Below are positions 17,999 through 26,458 of a DNA stretch of 64,000 nt, one piece after another. Position numbers and translations under genes: made by a program. Within the stretch, counting starts at the first letter, position 1; every line of letters begins with the position of its first letter. The DNA comes from Chromatiaceae bacterium (GTDB lineage Bacteria > Pseudomonadota > Gammaproteobacteria > Chromatiales > Chromatiaceae). The notes beneath the pieces are model-generated. The model saw only the letters and a list, made by a program, of their open reading frames with translations. It did not search any database and had not been told where the DNA came from. Location: NCBI GenBank assembly GCA_024235215.1, contig JACKMU010000006.1, forward strand, positions 124,001-188,000, read 5' to 3'.

Positions 17999-18550
17999 TC
18001 AACCTCCTTTACACCAGAAAATCTCGTTGCCACCATGCTGTCTGGCGAGCACACGGCCCATCACAAAGAGCAGATCGGAGAGCCGATTGAGATATTTCAG
18101 TGCATTGGCGCCCACCTCCTCGTTCTCCTGTCGCGATAGCGAGGTGAGCCGGCGTTCGGCGCGGCGGCATACGGCACGGGCGTGGTGACAGTGTGCTGCA
18201 GCCAGATTCCCTCCAGGAAGAATGAACTCCTTCAGCGGGGGCAGCTTGTTGTTGAACTGGTCCAGGACCTGTTCAAGTTGGTCAATGTATTCGGACCGCA
18301 TCAGCTGCATCGTGGGTATCGACAGTTCACCACCCAGATCGAACAATCTGTGTTGGATGCCGGTCAGTATGGCGCTGATCTGTTCGGGAACCTGCTGCGC
18401 AATCAATACCCCGATCAGGCTGTTGAGTTCATCCACGCTGCCGATTGCCTCGATCCTTGCGCTGTCTTTGTCCACCCGGCGACCGTCGGCGAGACCGGTC
18501 GTGCCGTTGTCTCCGGTACGGGTGTAAATTTTTGAAAGACGGTAACCCAT
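17999..18550 (-). CDS. Cob(I)yrinic acid a,c-diamide adenosyltransferase, PduO type
   Basis: Transfers the adenosyl group of ATP to cobalt, making adenosylcobalamin. The 183-residue protein shows the PduO N-terminal motif KIYTRTGDNGTTGLADG, the VDELNSLIG segment, FILPGG and the C-terminal RLSDLLFVMGR. The ATG chosen begins MGYRLSKIYTR and has AGGAG seven bases before it; the frame is open for 13 codons upstream. It is immediately upstream of fkpB, so they are likely co-transcribed. Confidence 0.93.
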   Translation of the reverse strand: MGYRLSKIYTRTGDNGTTGLADGRRVDKDSARIEAIGSVDELNSLIGVLIAQQVPEQISAILTGIQHRLFDLGGELSIPTMQLMRSEYIDQLEQVLDQFNNKLPPLKEFILPGGNLAAAHCHHARAVCRRAERRLTSLSRQENEEVGANALKYLNRLSDLLFVMGRVLARQHGGNEIFWCKGG

Positions 18551-18766
18551 GAGTCTCCTGAAACCCAAAAATAGGAAAAACCCGCGCATCCGCCTCCGAT
18601 TCGAAGTGGCACAGCGACTTTTCCAACTGGTTGAACACGTATCCCACAGTGCTTCAGCAGAGATCGCACTGTAGTGACAGTCCGTTTCCTCAGGCTGCGA
18701 GTATAGCAGTTTGACCCAATCGACGGATGCACGGAAAAGTGTGGTTTTCGGCGCTGTGAGCGGGGA

Positions 18767-18902
18767 TCACAACTCCTGGGTGATGAACAGATAGGCCAGA
18801 ACCACTATCAGCAGTACCACCGCGGCATATTGCAGCAGTATGCAGATTCCTGGAAGTGAGTTGCACAATTCACTGTAGTGACAAAGCTTACAGTTTTTCA
18901 TC
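18767..18902 (-). pseudogene. Cys-rich small membrane protein, apparently split by a one-base frameshift
   Basis: An AGGAGG ribosome site precedes an ATG that opens MKNCKLCHYSELCNSLPGIC, four Cys in 20 residues with a CxxC. The same frame then turns into unconvincing sequence. One base later the next frame reads LLLQYAAVVLLIVVLAYL, a clean transmembrane helix, then FITQEL and a stop. Removing a single base near 18840 would give a 44-residue protein: Cys-rich cytoplasmic head plus one helix. This may be a mutation, a sequence error, or a +1 recoding site. An AT-rich promoter-like stretch lies upstream (18920-18990). I do not recognise the family. Confidence 0.5.
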
Positions 18903-19110
18903 TCTGCACCTCCTCGCTCATTCTATTCGATTATTAGTATAAAGTAATAATATTAGCAAAAACTAAAAATAAGGTCATAGTTATCTTATCCTGGAATCAG
19001 ACGGTAAACAGAGATAACGGACGAGTTCTCACTAACAGGGTGTTTCCGATCACCTGCTATTTCGGTACCCTGATTTATTATTTCTTGACCAAAGTGCGTG
19101 AGGATTCTGC

Positions 19111-19455
19111 ATGCTGATAGAAGGACCAATGAAAATCACTATCGCTGAGCCGGAAGACGGGGAGGGTAAGATCCTGGTCATCGGCTTTCAACCGGAGTTT
19201 CAGCGGCTTGATCAAAGCGCGCAAACGCAAAAGTTCCAGATCTATCTGGAGGAACTCGACCGGAATATTGCAGCGCTTGCAGGCCGCGATGAGCGCAACC
19301 GCGCCGGAATGTTGATCGTGCAGCAGATCGCTGAGCAGTTGATGCCCCATATCACCTCTGGCGAGTTGGCGCTTGAGGAGACGATGACGGTGCAGATCCG
19401 CAAGAGCGAGCAAGCCGTGGCGGTAACCGATCTACTGGCACGCGAAAAGCGTTGA
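19111..19455 (+). CDS. Conserved-looking hypothetical protein, overlaps rimO
   Basis: A 114-residue soluble protein, N-terminus beta-rich (MKITIAEPEDGEGKILVIGF) and remainder helical (QIYLEELDRNIAALAGRDE, VQQIAEQLMPHI). I do not recognise it. The first ATG has GAGGATT before it; a second in-frame ATG six codons on has AAGGA. The stop overlaps the rimO TTG start by four bases, which supports both that it is real and that rimO depends on it for translation. Confidence 0.65.
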   Translation: MLIEGPMKITIAEPEDGEGKILVIGFQPEFQRLDQSAQTQKFQIYLEELDRNIAALAGRDERNRAGMLIVQQIAEQLMPHITSGELALEETMTVQIRKSEQAVAVTDLLAREKR

Positions 19456-20792
19456 ATCGGGCATCTGGTTCATCTGGGGCGAGGGTTGGCTTCGTCAGTC
19501 TCGGTTGCCCGAAAAACCTGGTCGATTCCGAGCGCATCCTGACGCAACTGCGCGCCGAGGGGTACGAAATATCTCCAACTTACGCCGGGGCGGATCTGGT
19601 GGTGGTGAACACCTGCGGGTTTATCGACTCAGCGGTCGAGGAGTCACTGCAGGCGATCGGCGAGGCCCTGGAAGAGAATGGCAGGGTGATAGTCACCGGC
19701 TGTCTCGGTGTACGTGAAGATGAGATTCGCGCGCTCCATCCCACAGTGTTGGCGGTGACCGGCCCGCATGAGTATGCAAATGTGATGTCGGCGGTGCACC
19801 GTTATCTGCCGCCGCTGCACGATGCCTTTACCCATCTGCTACCCGTCCAGGGGATCAAATTGACGCCGCGGCACTACGCCTATCTGAAGATATCCGAGGG
19901 GTGCAATCACCGCTGCCGCTTCTGCATCATCCCTGCGTTGCGCGGTGAACTGGTGAGCCGGCCTGCCGGTGAGGTGATGCGGGAAGCGGAGACGCTGGTT
20001 GCCGCCGGCGTCAGGGAGCTTTTGGTGGTATCGCAGGATACTTCGGCGTACGGTGTGGATCTCAAGCATCGCAGCGACCTCTGGGGCGGTGGGCTGCTGA
20101 AATGCCGCCTGCCTGAGCTGGCAGCGGCGCTCGGCTCGCTGGGCGTGTGGGTCAGGCTGCATTATGTCTACCCCTACCCGAGCGTCGATGAACTGATTCC
20201 GCTGATGGCCGAAGGTCGGATACTCCCCTACCTAGACATTCCGTTGCAGCATGGCAGCGAGCGGATTCTGCGCAGCATGCGCCGGCCAGCGGCCACTGAG
20301 CGGGTGTTGGAACGGATCTCCCGCTGGCGCAGTATCTGCCCGGAGCTGACGCTGCGCAGTACCTTCATCGTCGGTTTCCCCGGGGAGAGCGAAGCCGATT
20401 TCGAGAAGCTGCTCGAATTTCTTCGCGCAGCCAATCTCGACCGAGTGGGCTGTTTCTGCTACTCCCCGGTGGATGGGGCCGAAGCAAATCGGTTACCCGA
20501 TCCGGTTCCCGAGCCGTTGAAGCAGGAGCGTCTACAGCGATTCATGGCCGTGCAGGCAGAGATCAGCCAGCGTCGTCTCGTCACCAAAGTCGGTTCGGAG
20601 ATGGTGGTTCTGGTGGATGAAGTCGGTGAGGATCAGGTGGTAGCGCGTAGCGCCGCCGATGCGCCGGAGATCGATGGTAACGTGATCATCGATGGTGCCT
20701 GGGATCTGAATCCTGGAGATTTTATCCAGGTGCGGATCACAGCTGCCGGAGAGCACGACCTGTTCGCTGAACCGTCGGATTACGAGGAATAA
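19452..20792 (+). CDS. rimO: Ribosomal protein S12 methylthiotransferase
   Basis: Radical SAM enzyme that adds a methylthio group to Asp89 of ribosomal protein S12. The 446-residue protein has the N-terminal MTTase cluster Cys C19, C55 and C84 (SLGCPKN, VVNTCGF, VTGCLG), the radical SAM triad C151/C155/C158 in CNHRCRFC, and a C-terminal TRAM domain (MVVLVDEVGEDQ). Start is TTG, inside the stop of the preceding gene. A strong terminator follows. Confidence 0.95.
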   Translation: MNRASGSSGARVGFVSLGCPKNLVDSERILTQLRAEGYEISPTYAGADLVVVNTCGFIDSAVEESLQAIGEALEENGRVIVTGCLGVREDEIRALHPTVLAVTGPHEYANVMSAVHRYLPPLHDAFTHLLPVQGIKLTPRHYAYLKISEGCNHRCRFCIIPALRGELVSRPAGEVMREAETLVAAGVRELLVVSQDTSAYGVDLKHRSDLWGGGLLKCRLPELAAALGSLGVWVRLHYVYPYPSVDELIPLMAEGRILPYLDIPLQHGSERILRSMRRPAATERVLERISRWRSICPELTLRSTFIVGFPGESEADFEKLLEFLRAANLDRVGCFCYSPVDGAEANRLPDPVPEPLKQERLQRFMAVQAEISQRRLVTKVGSEMVVLVDEVGEDQVVARSAADAPEIDGNVIIDGAWDLNPGDFIQVRITAAGEHDLFAEPSDYEE

Positions 20793-20797
20793 CAAAA

Positions 20798-20820
20798 GGG
20801 CGCCAGATGGCGCCCTTTTT
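20798..20820 (+). terminator. Rho-independent terminator after rimO
   Basis: Perfect hairpin GGGCGCC-AGAT-GGCGCCC followed by TTTTT, with a matching A-run on the other side, so it can also serve the converging DUF2892 gene. Confidence 0.93.
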
Positions 20821-20840
20821 CATCTTGCGATCAGGTGAAA

Positions 20841-21056
20841 TCAGAAAGCTTGGCCGGGCTTGCTGCCGAGTTTCTTCAGAATGATAGCCAATGGGCAGAA
20901 ACCGGTAAAAGCCGACTGCAGCAGGTTAAAGCCGACAAATGCGGTGAACCAGAGCCAGTTGCCGTGGTGGAAGATAGGGCTACCGGTAACGCCCAGACCC
21001 AAGCTTAACAGGACCATCAATCCAGCAAAGGCTAATACGATACGCTCGACAGACAT
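20841..21056 (-). CDS. DUF2892 family small membrane protein
   Basis: A 71-residue protein with two hydrophobic segments (VLAFAGLMVLLSLGLGV and WLWFTAFVGFNLLQSAF) followed by TGFCPLAIILKKLG. This is the DUF2892 / YgaP-like transmembrane module (inner membrane, CPL motif), often associated with rhodanese proteins in sulfur metabolism. The ATG beginning MSVERIV has GAGG eight bases upstream; the frame extends further but homologues start here. It converges on rimO. Confidence 0.85.
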   Translation of the reverse strand: MSVERIVLAFAGLMVLLSLGLGVTGSPIFHHGNWLWFTAFVGFNLLQSAFTGFCPLAIILKKLGSKPGQAF

Positions 21057-21381
21057 GGAGTAACCTCGTAAAAAAATTTTAGGGAGATACGACACGCGTT
21101 CTGTGTCGAAGCCAGAATGGTCGTATATTAGCATATTCTTATTTCTATTCAACCCTCGTCACGCTACGGTTTAGCTTGTCTGACTTTGCTGTTTTGGGTT
21201 GGGAGTATGCCCGGTCGCAATCTGTTTGGCAGGGTGAACCAGAAATTACCTATACAAACGACTTTTGTATCGTTAGGGTAGAATCAACTGACCGCGGTAG
21301 TGGTTGAAGTTGTCGATTATACTCGGGGAGCGACCGGAACAGGCTCACTCTCCCGTAGATCTGGATCGGATGGATTCGTTC

Positions 21382-21543
21382 TCAAAACCCCAATACCGCT
21401 TTCAATGTGGGTAGCGCGCCAGCGGCGACAATACCGACCAGCATGCCTACCAGCAGCCGTATCGATATTCTGCCCAGCCAGGGGGCGGCCAACCCGAGAA
21501 GCCCGCATACGACTGCATAAAATGCCAGATTGAACAGGTCCAT
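21382..21543 (-). CDS. Putative 53-residue membrane protein
   Basis: A short open frame starting MDLFNLAFYAVVCGLLGLAA, continuing with PWLGRISIRLL and a second hydrophobic segment VGMLVGIVAAGALP, ending LKAVLGF. The residue pattern (two amphipathic/hydrophobic helices joined by a basic turn) and codon usage like the neighbours suggest a real gene. There is no good ribosome site, and I do not recognise a family. Located in a 730-base gap, divergent from the kinase gene. Confidence 0.45.
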   Translation of the reverse strand: MDLFNLAFYAVVCGLLGLAAPWLGRISIRLLVGMLVGIVAAGALPTLKAVLGF

Positions 21544-21783
21544 GGCGCAAGGCTAGCACAAACTGAGGATGAGCGGGTGTTGGTAGCGGTGCGGTCTAGC
21601 GCTTGTGTCAACACAGCAGTTGCCGCCTGATCACTTCCGCATTATGCACATGGGCGTCCGATCTCCCTGGTTTTCTTTCGACCGATGCAGGCAAGAAAAA
21701 AGAATGGGGGCTGCCCTCAGTCAATTGCACATTGCTACTGCTCCGGTAATCTTTCCATTACCGGGTGGAAAGAGTGAGGATCG

Positions 21784-23355
21784 ATGTCAGCGATACAGGT
21801 GCATCGGCGGTTGGTGGCTGGTCTCGCGCGCTGGTTCGCATGGCAGCAGCCGGAGTCGGGGGGAGTCGAAGTGATAGAGACTCATATCTCGACTGTTCTG
21901 CTGGCGGGGTGCTATGCGTACAAGATCAAAAAGCCGGTCGATCTGGGTTTTCTCGATTTCTCCACGCTTGATCGGCGCCGTTTCTGCTGTCTCGAGGAGT
22001 TGCGCCTGAACAGCCGGTTGGCGGCGGATCTTTATTTGGATGTGGTCGCCATCACCGGAAACCCGGACCAGCCGGAGATCGGCGGAATAGGGACAGTGAT
22101 AGAGTATGCCCTGAAAATGCGCCGCTTCCCGGACGGATCACTGTTGTCGCAGCAGCCGGAACGGCTGGACGAGGCGTTGGCCGATCGACTGGCGCGCGAA
22201 ATTGCCGATTTCCATGCCGCCATCGCCACGCCCGGAATTGTTCCGTTTTACGGCGCACCGGAGCAGGTGCTGCAGCCTATGCTGCAGAATTTCACCCAGA
22301 TCCGCTCACTTTCCGGAACAGCTTATGACGCTGTACTGGCGCCACTGCAGCAGTGGACACTGGCAACCTATCGCCAGCTTGAACCAAGGATCAGCGAGCG
22401 TAGAAGAGAGGGGTATGTACGCGAGTGCCATGGCGATTTGCATTTGGGAAACATTGCGCTGGATGGTGATCGCCCGATTTTGTTCGATGGTATCGAGTTC
22501 AATCCCGAACTGCGGTGGATAGATACCATCAGCGAATTGGCGTTTCTGTTGATGGATATCGAAGAGAAGCGGCGCTCTCCTCTGGGCTGGCGTCTGCTGA
22601 ACAGCTATCTGGAGATCAGCGGTGACTACCGCGGGTTGGAGTTGCTCCGCTTCTATCAACTCTATCGGGCGATGGTGCGAGCCAAGGTCGAGGCGATCCG
22701 GTTGCACCAGACGGGCGTCACTGCCGCAGAGCGGGAACAGTTGCAGGCGGAGTTTTTCACCTACCTGGAAAATGCCCGTAGCTATACTGGCGAAGGAAGG
22801 GCTGCGCTGCTGATTACCCACGGCTTCTCAGGATCCGGAAAGAGCACGCTGAGCGAGCGACTATCAATGGAGTTGCCAGCGGTGCGTATCCGCTCGGATG
22901 TGGAGCGCAAGCGTCTCGCCGGACTGGCTGCGGATGCAGACAGTTTCTCAGCACCTGCTGCCGGAATCTATACGCCCGAGTTCAGTGCCAGAACTTACCA
23001 ACAACTGCTTATGTTGGCACAGGTAGTGCTGAAGGCCGGTTACGGGGTTATCGTGGATGCCGCGTTTCTCAAATGTCGCGAACGGGATCCGTTCACCATG
23101 CTCGCCTTGGAACTCGGCCTCCCGTTTCTAATTCTCGATTTTCAGGTCAGCGATGAGGTGTTGAGGAACCGGGTGCGTGCCAGGAGGTTACATGGTTCAG
23201 ATCCGTCGGAAGCCGATGAGAAGGTGCTAGCACACCAGTTCAGGAGTGCAGAGAGATTGACCGCAAGTGAGCGGAAGCGCTCGGTCGCAGTAAATGGGCA
23301 GGAGTTGCAACTGTCTGCATTGGCCAAACAGATACAAGCGTACTGTGGCGGTTAG
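21784..23355 (+). CDS. Fused aminoglycoside-phosphotransferase-like / P-loop kinase protein
   Basis: A 523-residue two-domain protein. The N-terminal part resembles the APH kinase fold (COG2187 type): KIKKPVDLGFLDFST, then a catalytic-loop motif ECHGDLHLGNI near residue 214 and ILFDGIEFNP as the metal-binding segment. The C-terminal part is a gluconate-kinase-like P-loop domain (COG0645 type) with GFSGSGKST at 347-355 and RIRSDVERKRL. Substrates are unknown, and the fusion is a recurring bacterial architecture. Stand-alone gene with a start ATG preceded by GTGAGG. Confidence 0.82.
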   Translation: MSAIQVHRRLVAGLARWFAWQQPESGGVEVIETHISTVLLAGCYAYKIKKPVDLGFLDFSTLDRRRFCCLEELRLNSRLAADLYLDVVAITGNPDQPEIGGIGTVIEYALKMRRFPDGSLLSQQPERLDEALADRLAREIADFHAAIATPGIVPFYGAPEQVLQPMLQNFTQIRSLSGTAYDAVLAPLQQWTLATYRQLEPRISERRREGYVRECHGDLHLGNIALDGDRPILFDGIEFNPELRWIDTISELAFLLMDIEEKRRSPLGWRLLNSYLEISGDYRGLELLRFYQLYRAMVRAKVEAIRLHQTGVTAAEREQLQAEFFTYLENARSYTGEGRAALLITHGFSGSGKSTLSERLSMELPAVRIRSDVERKRLAGLAADADSFSAPAAGIYTPEFSARTYQQLLMLAQVVLKAGYGVIVDAAFLKCRERDPFTMLALELGLPFLILDFQVSDEVLRNRVRARRLHGSDPSEADEKVLAHQFRSAERLTASERKRSVAVNGQELQLSALAKQIQAYCGG

Positions 23356-23400
23356 TCAGTTGCATCAATCGCTTCACGAGGGAGTTGGTACGGGTACAAA

Positions 23401-23505
23401 TTACGAGGGGAAAAACGGTGAGAGGGTCAGGTAGGCAGCATTGGCAGCAAAAATTCCCACAATGATAAGTGCTTGGGTTACTCTTTTTTTGACTTGCGTG
23501 GACAT
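23401..23505 (-). CDS. 34-residue single-helix membrane microprotein A
   Basis: Begins MSTQVKKRVTQALII, then a hydrophobic span to NAAYLTL, ends SPFFPS. Basic N-terminus, one helix, Pro-rich short tail. A GAGG ribosome site lies nine bases before the ATG. It aligns without gaps along its full length with the next small gene on the same strand (16 of 34 residues identical), which is strong evidence that both are real and paralogous. Unknown function; the size and shape recall accessory subunits of respiratory or transport complexes. Confidence 0.68.
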   Translation of the reverse strand: MSTQVKKRVTQALIIVGIFAANAAYLTLSPFFPS

Positions 23506-23663
23506 GCTGCTTGCCTCGTTAGTTTATTTTTGGGTGACGCTGCCGTGCCTGTGAAGGGTCAACAATAATGCACCAATGCGGTGGACTACAAAATCAGAAA
23601 AACGCTCCGTCCAGTGTAGGAAAAATCTCTTAATTGCCTGATTCGGGCAAATGCATGCTGAAA

Positions 23664-23768
23664 TCAAGTCGGAAACAGTGGTGAAAAAGCGATATAAGCG
23701 ATGGTAACCAAAAATATCACTACTACAATCAGATATTCCGTCAGCTTTTTTCTTGAATCTGTCGACAC
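23664..23768 (-). CDS. 34-residue single-helix membrane microprotein B (paralogue of A)
   Basis: GTG start preceded by GGAGGAG at good spacing. Begins MSTDSRKKLTEYLIV, hydrophobic core VVIFLVTIAYIAF, ends SPLFPT. Same length, same SP-x-FP ending and same charge pattern as microprotein A downstream. Divergence at many positions while the pattern is kept argues for selection on protein rather than recent duplication of DNA. Upstream, a TTGAG-N4-ATCAT palindrome resembles an FNR-type box. Confidence 0.68.
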   Translation of the reverse strand: MSTDSRKKLTEYLIVVVIFLVTIAYIAFSPLFPT

Positions 23769-24053
23769 CTGCGCGGCTCCTCCGGCAACAATAGTTCAGT
23801 TCCTAAAAATGTGAACGCAATCACAGAAATATTATGATCCATCTCAAGAAAAATTCCTATAGAAATACAAAAATTAACAATTCGACTACGTTGCTCTCTC
23901 CCAGAGTTTCGGCGTTGCTATTGCACCATGGCAATGGTCAGTAGAAGCGATGGATTCATGGAAGATATTGGAGAAAATGCCACGGGCACGGGTCTCTGCG
24001 CGGTGTTGTGGCAGGGGCACGAGCTGTCAGATGTTGCGACAGCGGCAGTGCTC
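23769..24053 (-). promoter_or_regulatory. AT-rich upstream region of the microprotein pair, with an FNR-like palindrome
   Basis: About 285 bases markedly richer in A+T than the surroundings. At 23834-23847 it holds an imperfect TTGAG-ATGG-ATCAT on the minus strand, 8 of 10 matches to the FNR/ANR consensus TTGAT-N4-ATCAA. It lies about 66 bases upstream of the GTG of microprotein B. Single weak match, so suggestive only. No other gene is seen here. Confidence 0.35.
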
Positions 24054-25040
24054 TCATTTAATCAACTGTTCCGCAGCTGCCAGCAGCAATTCGGCTGTGG
24101 CGCCATTCTTACCGCTGTGCTCACTCAGATAGCGGCGCCATAAGCGGGCACCAGGTTGTCCGTGATAGAGGCCAAGAATGTGCCGGGTGATACGGTTCAG
24201 TGGAACCCCACGGGCCAGTTCCCGTCGCACGAATGGCACTAAACGTTGGATTACCTGCTCCCTGTTTGATGTCAGTTGGGCCCCTCCGTAGAGTCGTGCT
24301 TCGGTCTCTACCAACATCCATGGGTTGTGGTAAGCCTCCCGGCCGATCATTACCCCATCCACCTGAGTGAGGTGCTTGGCACACGCGGTTGGCGTGGTGA
24401 TACCACCGTTGATGATGATTTCCAGGTGCGCAAACTCCCGTTTCAGGCGGTAGACAGTGGCGTAGTCGAGCGGCGGGATCTCCCGGTTTTCCTTGGGACT
24501 AAGGCCACTGAGCCAGGCTTTTCTGGCATGAATGATAAAGGTTGCGCAACCGGCGGAGGAGAGTATACCGATGAAATCACACAGTTGTTGGTAGCTGTCA
24601 AGGTGGTCTATGCCGATGCGCTGTTTTACCGTGACCGGCACTTCCACGCTATCGATCATTGCTTGGATGCATTCCGCTACCAATTTTGGTTCCGCCATCA
24701 GGCAGGCGCCGAAACGTCCCGACTGTACCCGATCGGAGGGACAGCCCAGGTTCAAATTGATCTCATCGTAGCCCCATTGCTCTCCAAATCGGGCTGACTG
24801 TGCCAACTCTCCGGGGTCGCTACCACCCAACTGCAGCGCCACCGGGTGTTCGAGCGGGTCGAATCTGAGCAGATATTCCCGATCGCCATGCAGCAGCGCA
24901 CTGGTGGTGACCATTTCCGTATAGAGTACCGCCCGCCCCGATATCAGCCGCAGAAAGTAACGGCAGAAGCGGTCGGTCCAATCGAGCATCGGGGCGACAC
25001 AGAGACGTCGGTCTATGATTTCTTTTCGCTCTTTGGGCAC
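24054..25040 (-). CDS. dusA: tRNA-dihydrouridine(20/20a) synthase
   Basis: FMN-dependent reductase making dihydrouridine at positions 20/20a in the tRNA D-loop. The 328-residue protein opens with RRLCVAPMLDWTDRFCRYF, the DusA start motif, has the catalytic Cys100 in INLNLGCPSDRVQ, and includes the FMN-binding HARKAWLSGLSPKENR and NGGI motifs. The start is GTG with no obvious ribosome site; the next in-frame candidate (Met18) would cut into the TIM barrel. Confidence 0.94.
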   Translation of the reverse strand: MPKERKEIIDRRLCVAPMLDWTDRFCRYFLRLISGRAVLYTEMVTTSALLHGDREYLLRFDPLEHPVALQLGGSDPGELAQSARFGEQWGYDEINLNLGCPSDRVQSGRFGACLMAEPKLVAECIQAMIDSVEVPVTVKQRIGIDHLDSYQQLCDFIGILSSAGCATFIIHARKAWLSGLSPKENREIPPLDYATVYRLKREFAHLEIIINGGITTPTACAKHLTQVDGVMIGREAYHNPWMLVETEARLYGGAQLTSNREQVIQRLVPFVRRELARGVPLNRITRHILGLYHGQPGARLWRRYLSEHSGKNGATAELLLAAAEQLIK

Positions 25041-25457
25041 GCTGACAACTGCTCTGTCGAGTTGGATCGATCAGAATCCGCTAGCCTTCCACCGTGCGCA
25101 TCGGGAAAGTGTGCCTTTGCGAGTGACCCGATAGCCCTGAATTGGTGGATGGTGTGGACAGGCCAAAAAGTAAAACAGGGAGTCAGCCACTGTTTCAACT
25201 CATCCGGTAATGTATCGACAGTGACCAACATGATGATTTGTTAATTCTGATTGTTGATCACATTGTCTCAGGTACAGAAAAACGCTCTCCAGCAACATGA
25301 AAATCATACCAAGGGGTTGTCTACCGATTTGCGTGAAGAATACCACGGAGACTGAGCCAGATTGTCACGCTATTGTCAACGCATCCGGTTCTTGCCAGTC
25401 CCAGCTTCCGCTGGATCAATATTTTGCCGCCACCACTCGCTTGAGTGGTTTATTGAT
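25041..25457. other. Intergenic region between dusA and znuA
   Basis: Divergent spacer. It contains a minus-strand open frame of 72 codons overlapping the dusA start, which has no ribosome site and no recognisable family, so I do not call it. The right end becomes AT-rich and leads into the Zur-like box. Confidence 0.4.
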
Positions 25458-25476
25458 AATGATACAATATAACATT
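25458..25476 (+). promoter_or_regulatory. Zur box upstream of znuACB
   Basis: AATGATACAATATAACATT matches the gammaproteobacterial Zur palindrome AATGTTATA-N-TATAACATT at all but two positions. It ends 22 bases before the znuA ATG, so bound Zur would block the promoter when zinc is plentiful. Confidence 0.8.
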
Positions 25477-25498
25477 ACGGCTCGTTTCCGGATTCTCG

Positions 25499-26458
25499 AT
25501 GCAGACTCGCTCATACACATCCCGCTTGTTTTACGCTTTGGTTCTGATGCTGCCACTGCTCGTCCATGCGGCGCCACAGGTGATGGTCAGCATCAAACCG
25601 GTACACTCATTGATAGCCGGGGTCATGGCGGGAATTGGCTTACCCGAACTACTGTTGCGTAACGGGCGTTCCCCGCACCACTTCAGTCTGACCGCCTCCG
25701 ACGTGCGCAAACTGACCAGGGCGGAGCGTGTCTACTGGATAGGCGAGCCTCTGGAGCTTCCGCTGGCTAAAATCCTGCGAGCGACTGTGTCTGAATCCAG
25801 GGTTGTCACGCTGCTCTCGTTGCCTGATCTACAGCTGTTACCTCTTCGGGAGGGGGTGCAGTGGGAACGGCATGCTTTCCATGAACAGGGTGAACAGCAT
25901 GATAAGCCGGTGGAAAAGGGTATCTCTCTCGCGCAGGTGAATCCGCACGTCTGGTTATCGCCGATCAATGCGGCGCTCATTGTTCGTATGGCGGTTGAGG
26001 ATCTCAGCCACATCGATCCGGAAAACAGTAGTGCTTACCGGCGCAACGGCGAGACCCTGCTGATGCGTCTGCAGGAGCTGGATCGACAGATCGGGGAGCA
26101 GTTAGCGGGAGTGAGGGATGTGCCGTTTATCGTATTTCACGACGCCTACGCCTATTTCGAGCATCATTATCAGCTGAATGCGGTCGGCTCAGTAACCCTT
26201 TCACCGGAACGAATGCCGGGAGCGCAGCACATTCAGCAATTGCGGAACAGGATCAAGTCGCTAAACGCCCGCTGTGTTTTCAGTGAACCTCAATTCGAGC
26301 CGAAATTGGTGGCTACCCTACTGGAGGATACACAAGCCCGCGCCGGTCGACTCGATCCGCTCGGTGCCAGCCTCCCTTCAGGCCCCGACGCTTACTTCAC
26401 AATGATGAGTGATCTCGCCGAGGCATTGGCCGGTTGCCTGGGTGGAGATGGGAAATAG
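25499..26458 (+). CDS. znuA: Zinc ABC transporter substrate-binding protein ZnuA
   Basis: Periplasmic zinc-capturing protein of the cluster A-I family. 319 residues, signal peptide about 1-25. Metal ligands are visible at the family positions: H60 in NGRSPHH, H150 in NPHVWLSP and H214 in IVFHDAYAYFE, with the C-terminal PLGASLPSGPDAYF motif. The His-rich loop after the first lobe is short here (HAFHEQGEQHDKP, 125-137) compared with E. coli ZnuA. First gene of znuA-znuC-znuB, directly behind a Zur box. Confidence 0.95.
   Translation: MQTRSYTSRLFYALVLMLPLLVHAAPQVMVSIKPVHSLIAGVMAGIGLPELLLRNGRSPHHFSLTASDVRKLTRAERVYWIGEPLELPLAKILRATVSESRVVTLLSLPDLQLLPLREGVQWERHAFHEQGEQHDKPVEKGISLAQVNPHVWLSPINAALIVRMAVEDLSHIDPENSSAYRRNGETLLMRLQELDRQIGEQLAGVRDVPFIVFHDAYAYFEHHYQLNAVGSVTLSPERMPGAQHIQQLRNRIKSLNARCVFSEPQFEPKLVATLLEDTQARAGRLDPLGASLPSGPDAYFTMMSDLAEALAGCLGGDGK

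Noticed and set aside
25013..25231. 72-codon minus-strand frame overlapping the dusA start
   Set aside because: No ribosome site, no family, and it would overlap dusA by 28 bases. Left uncalled, but worth a conservation check.
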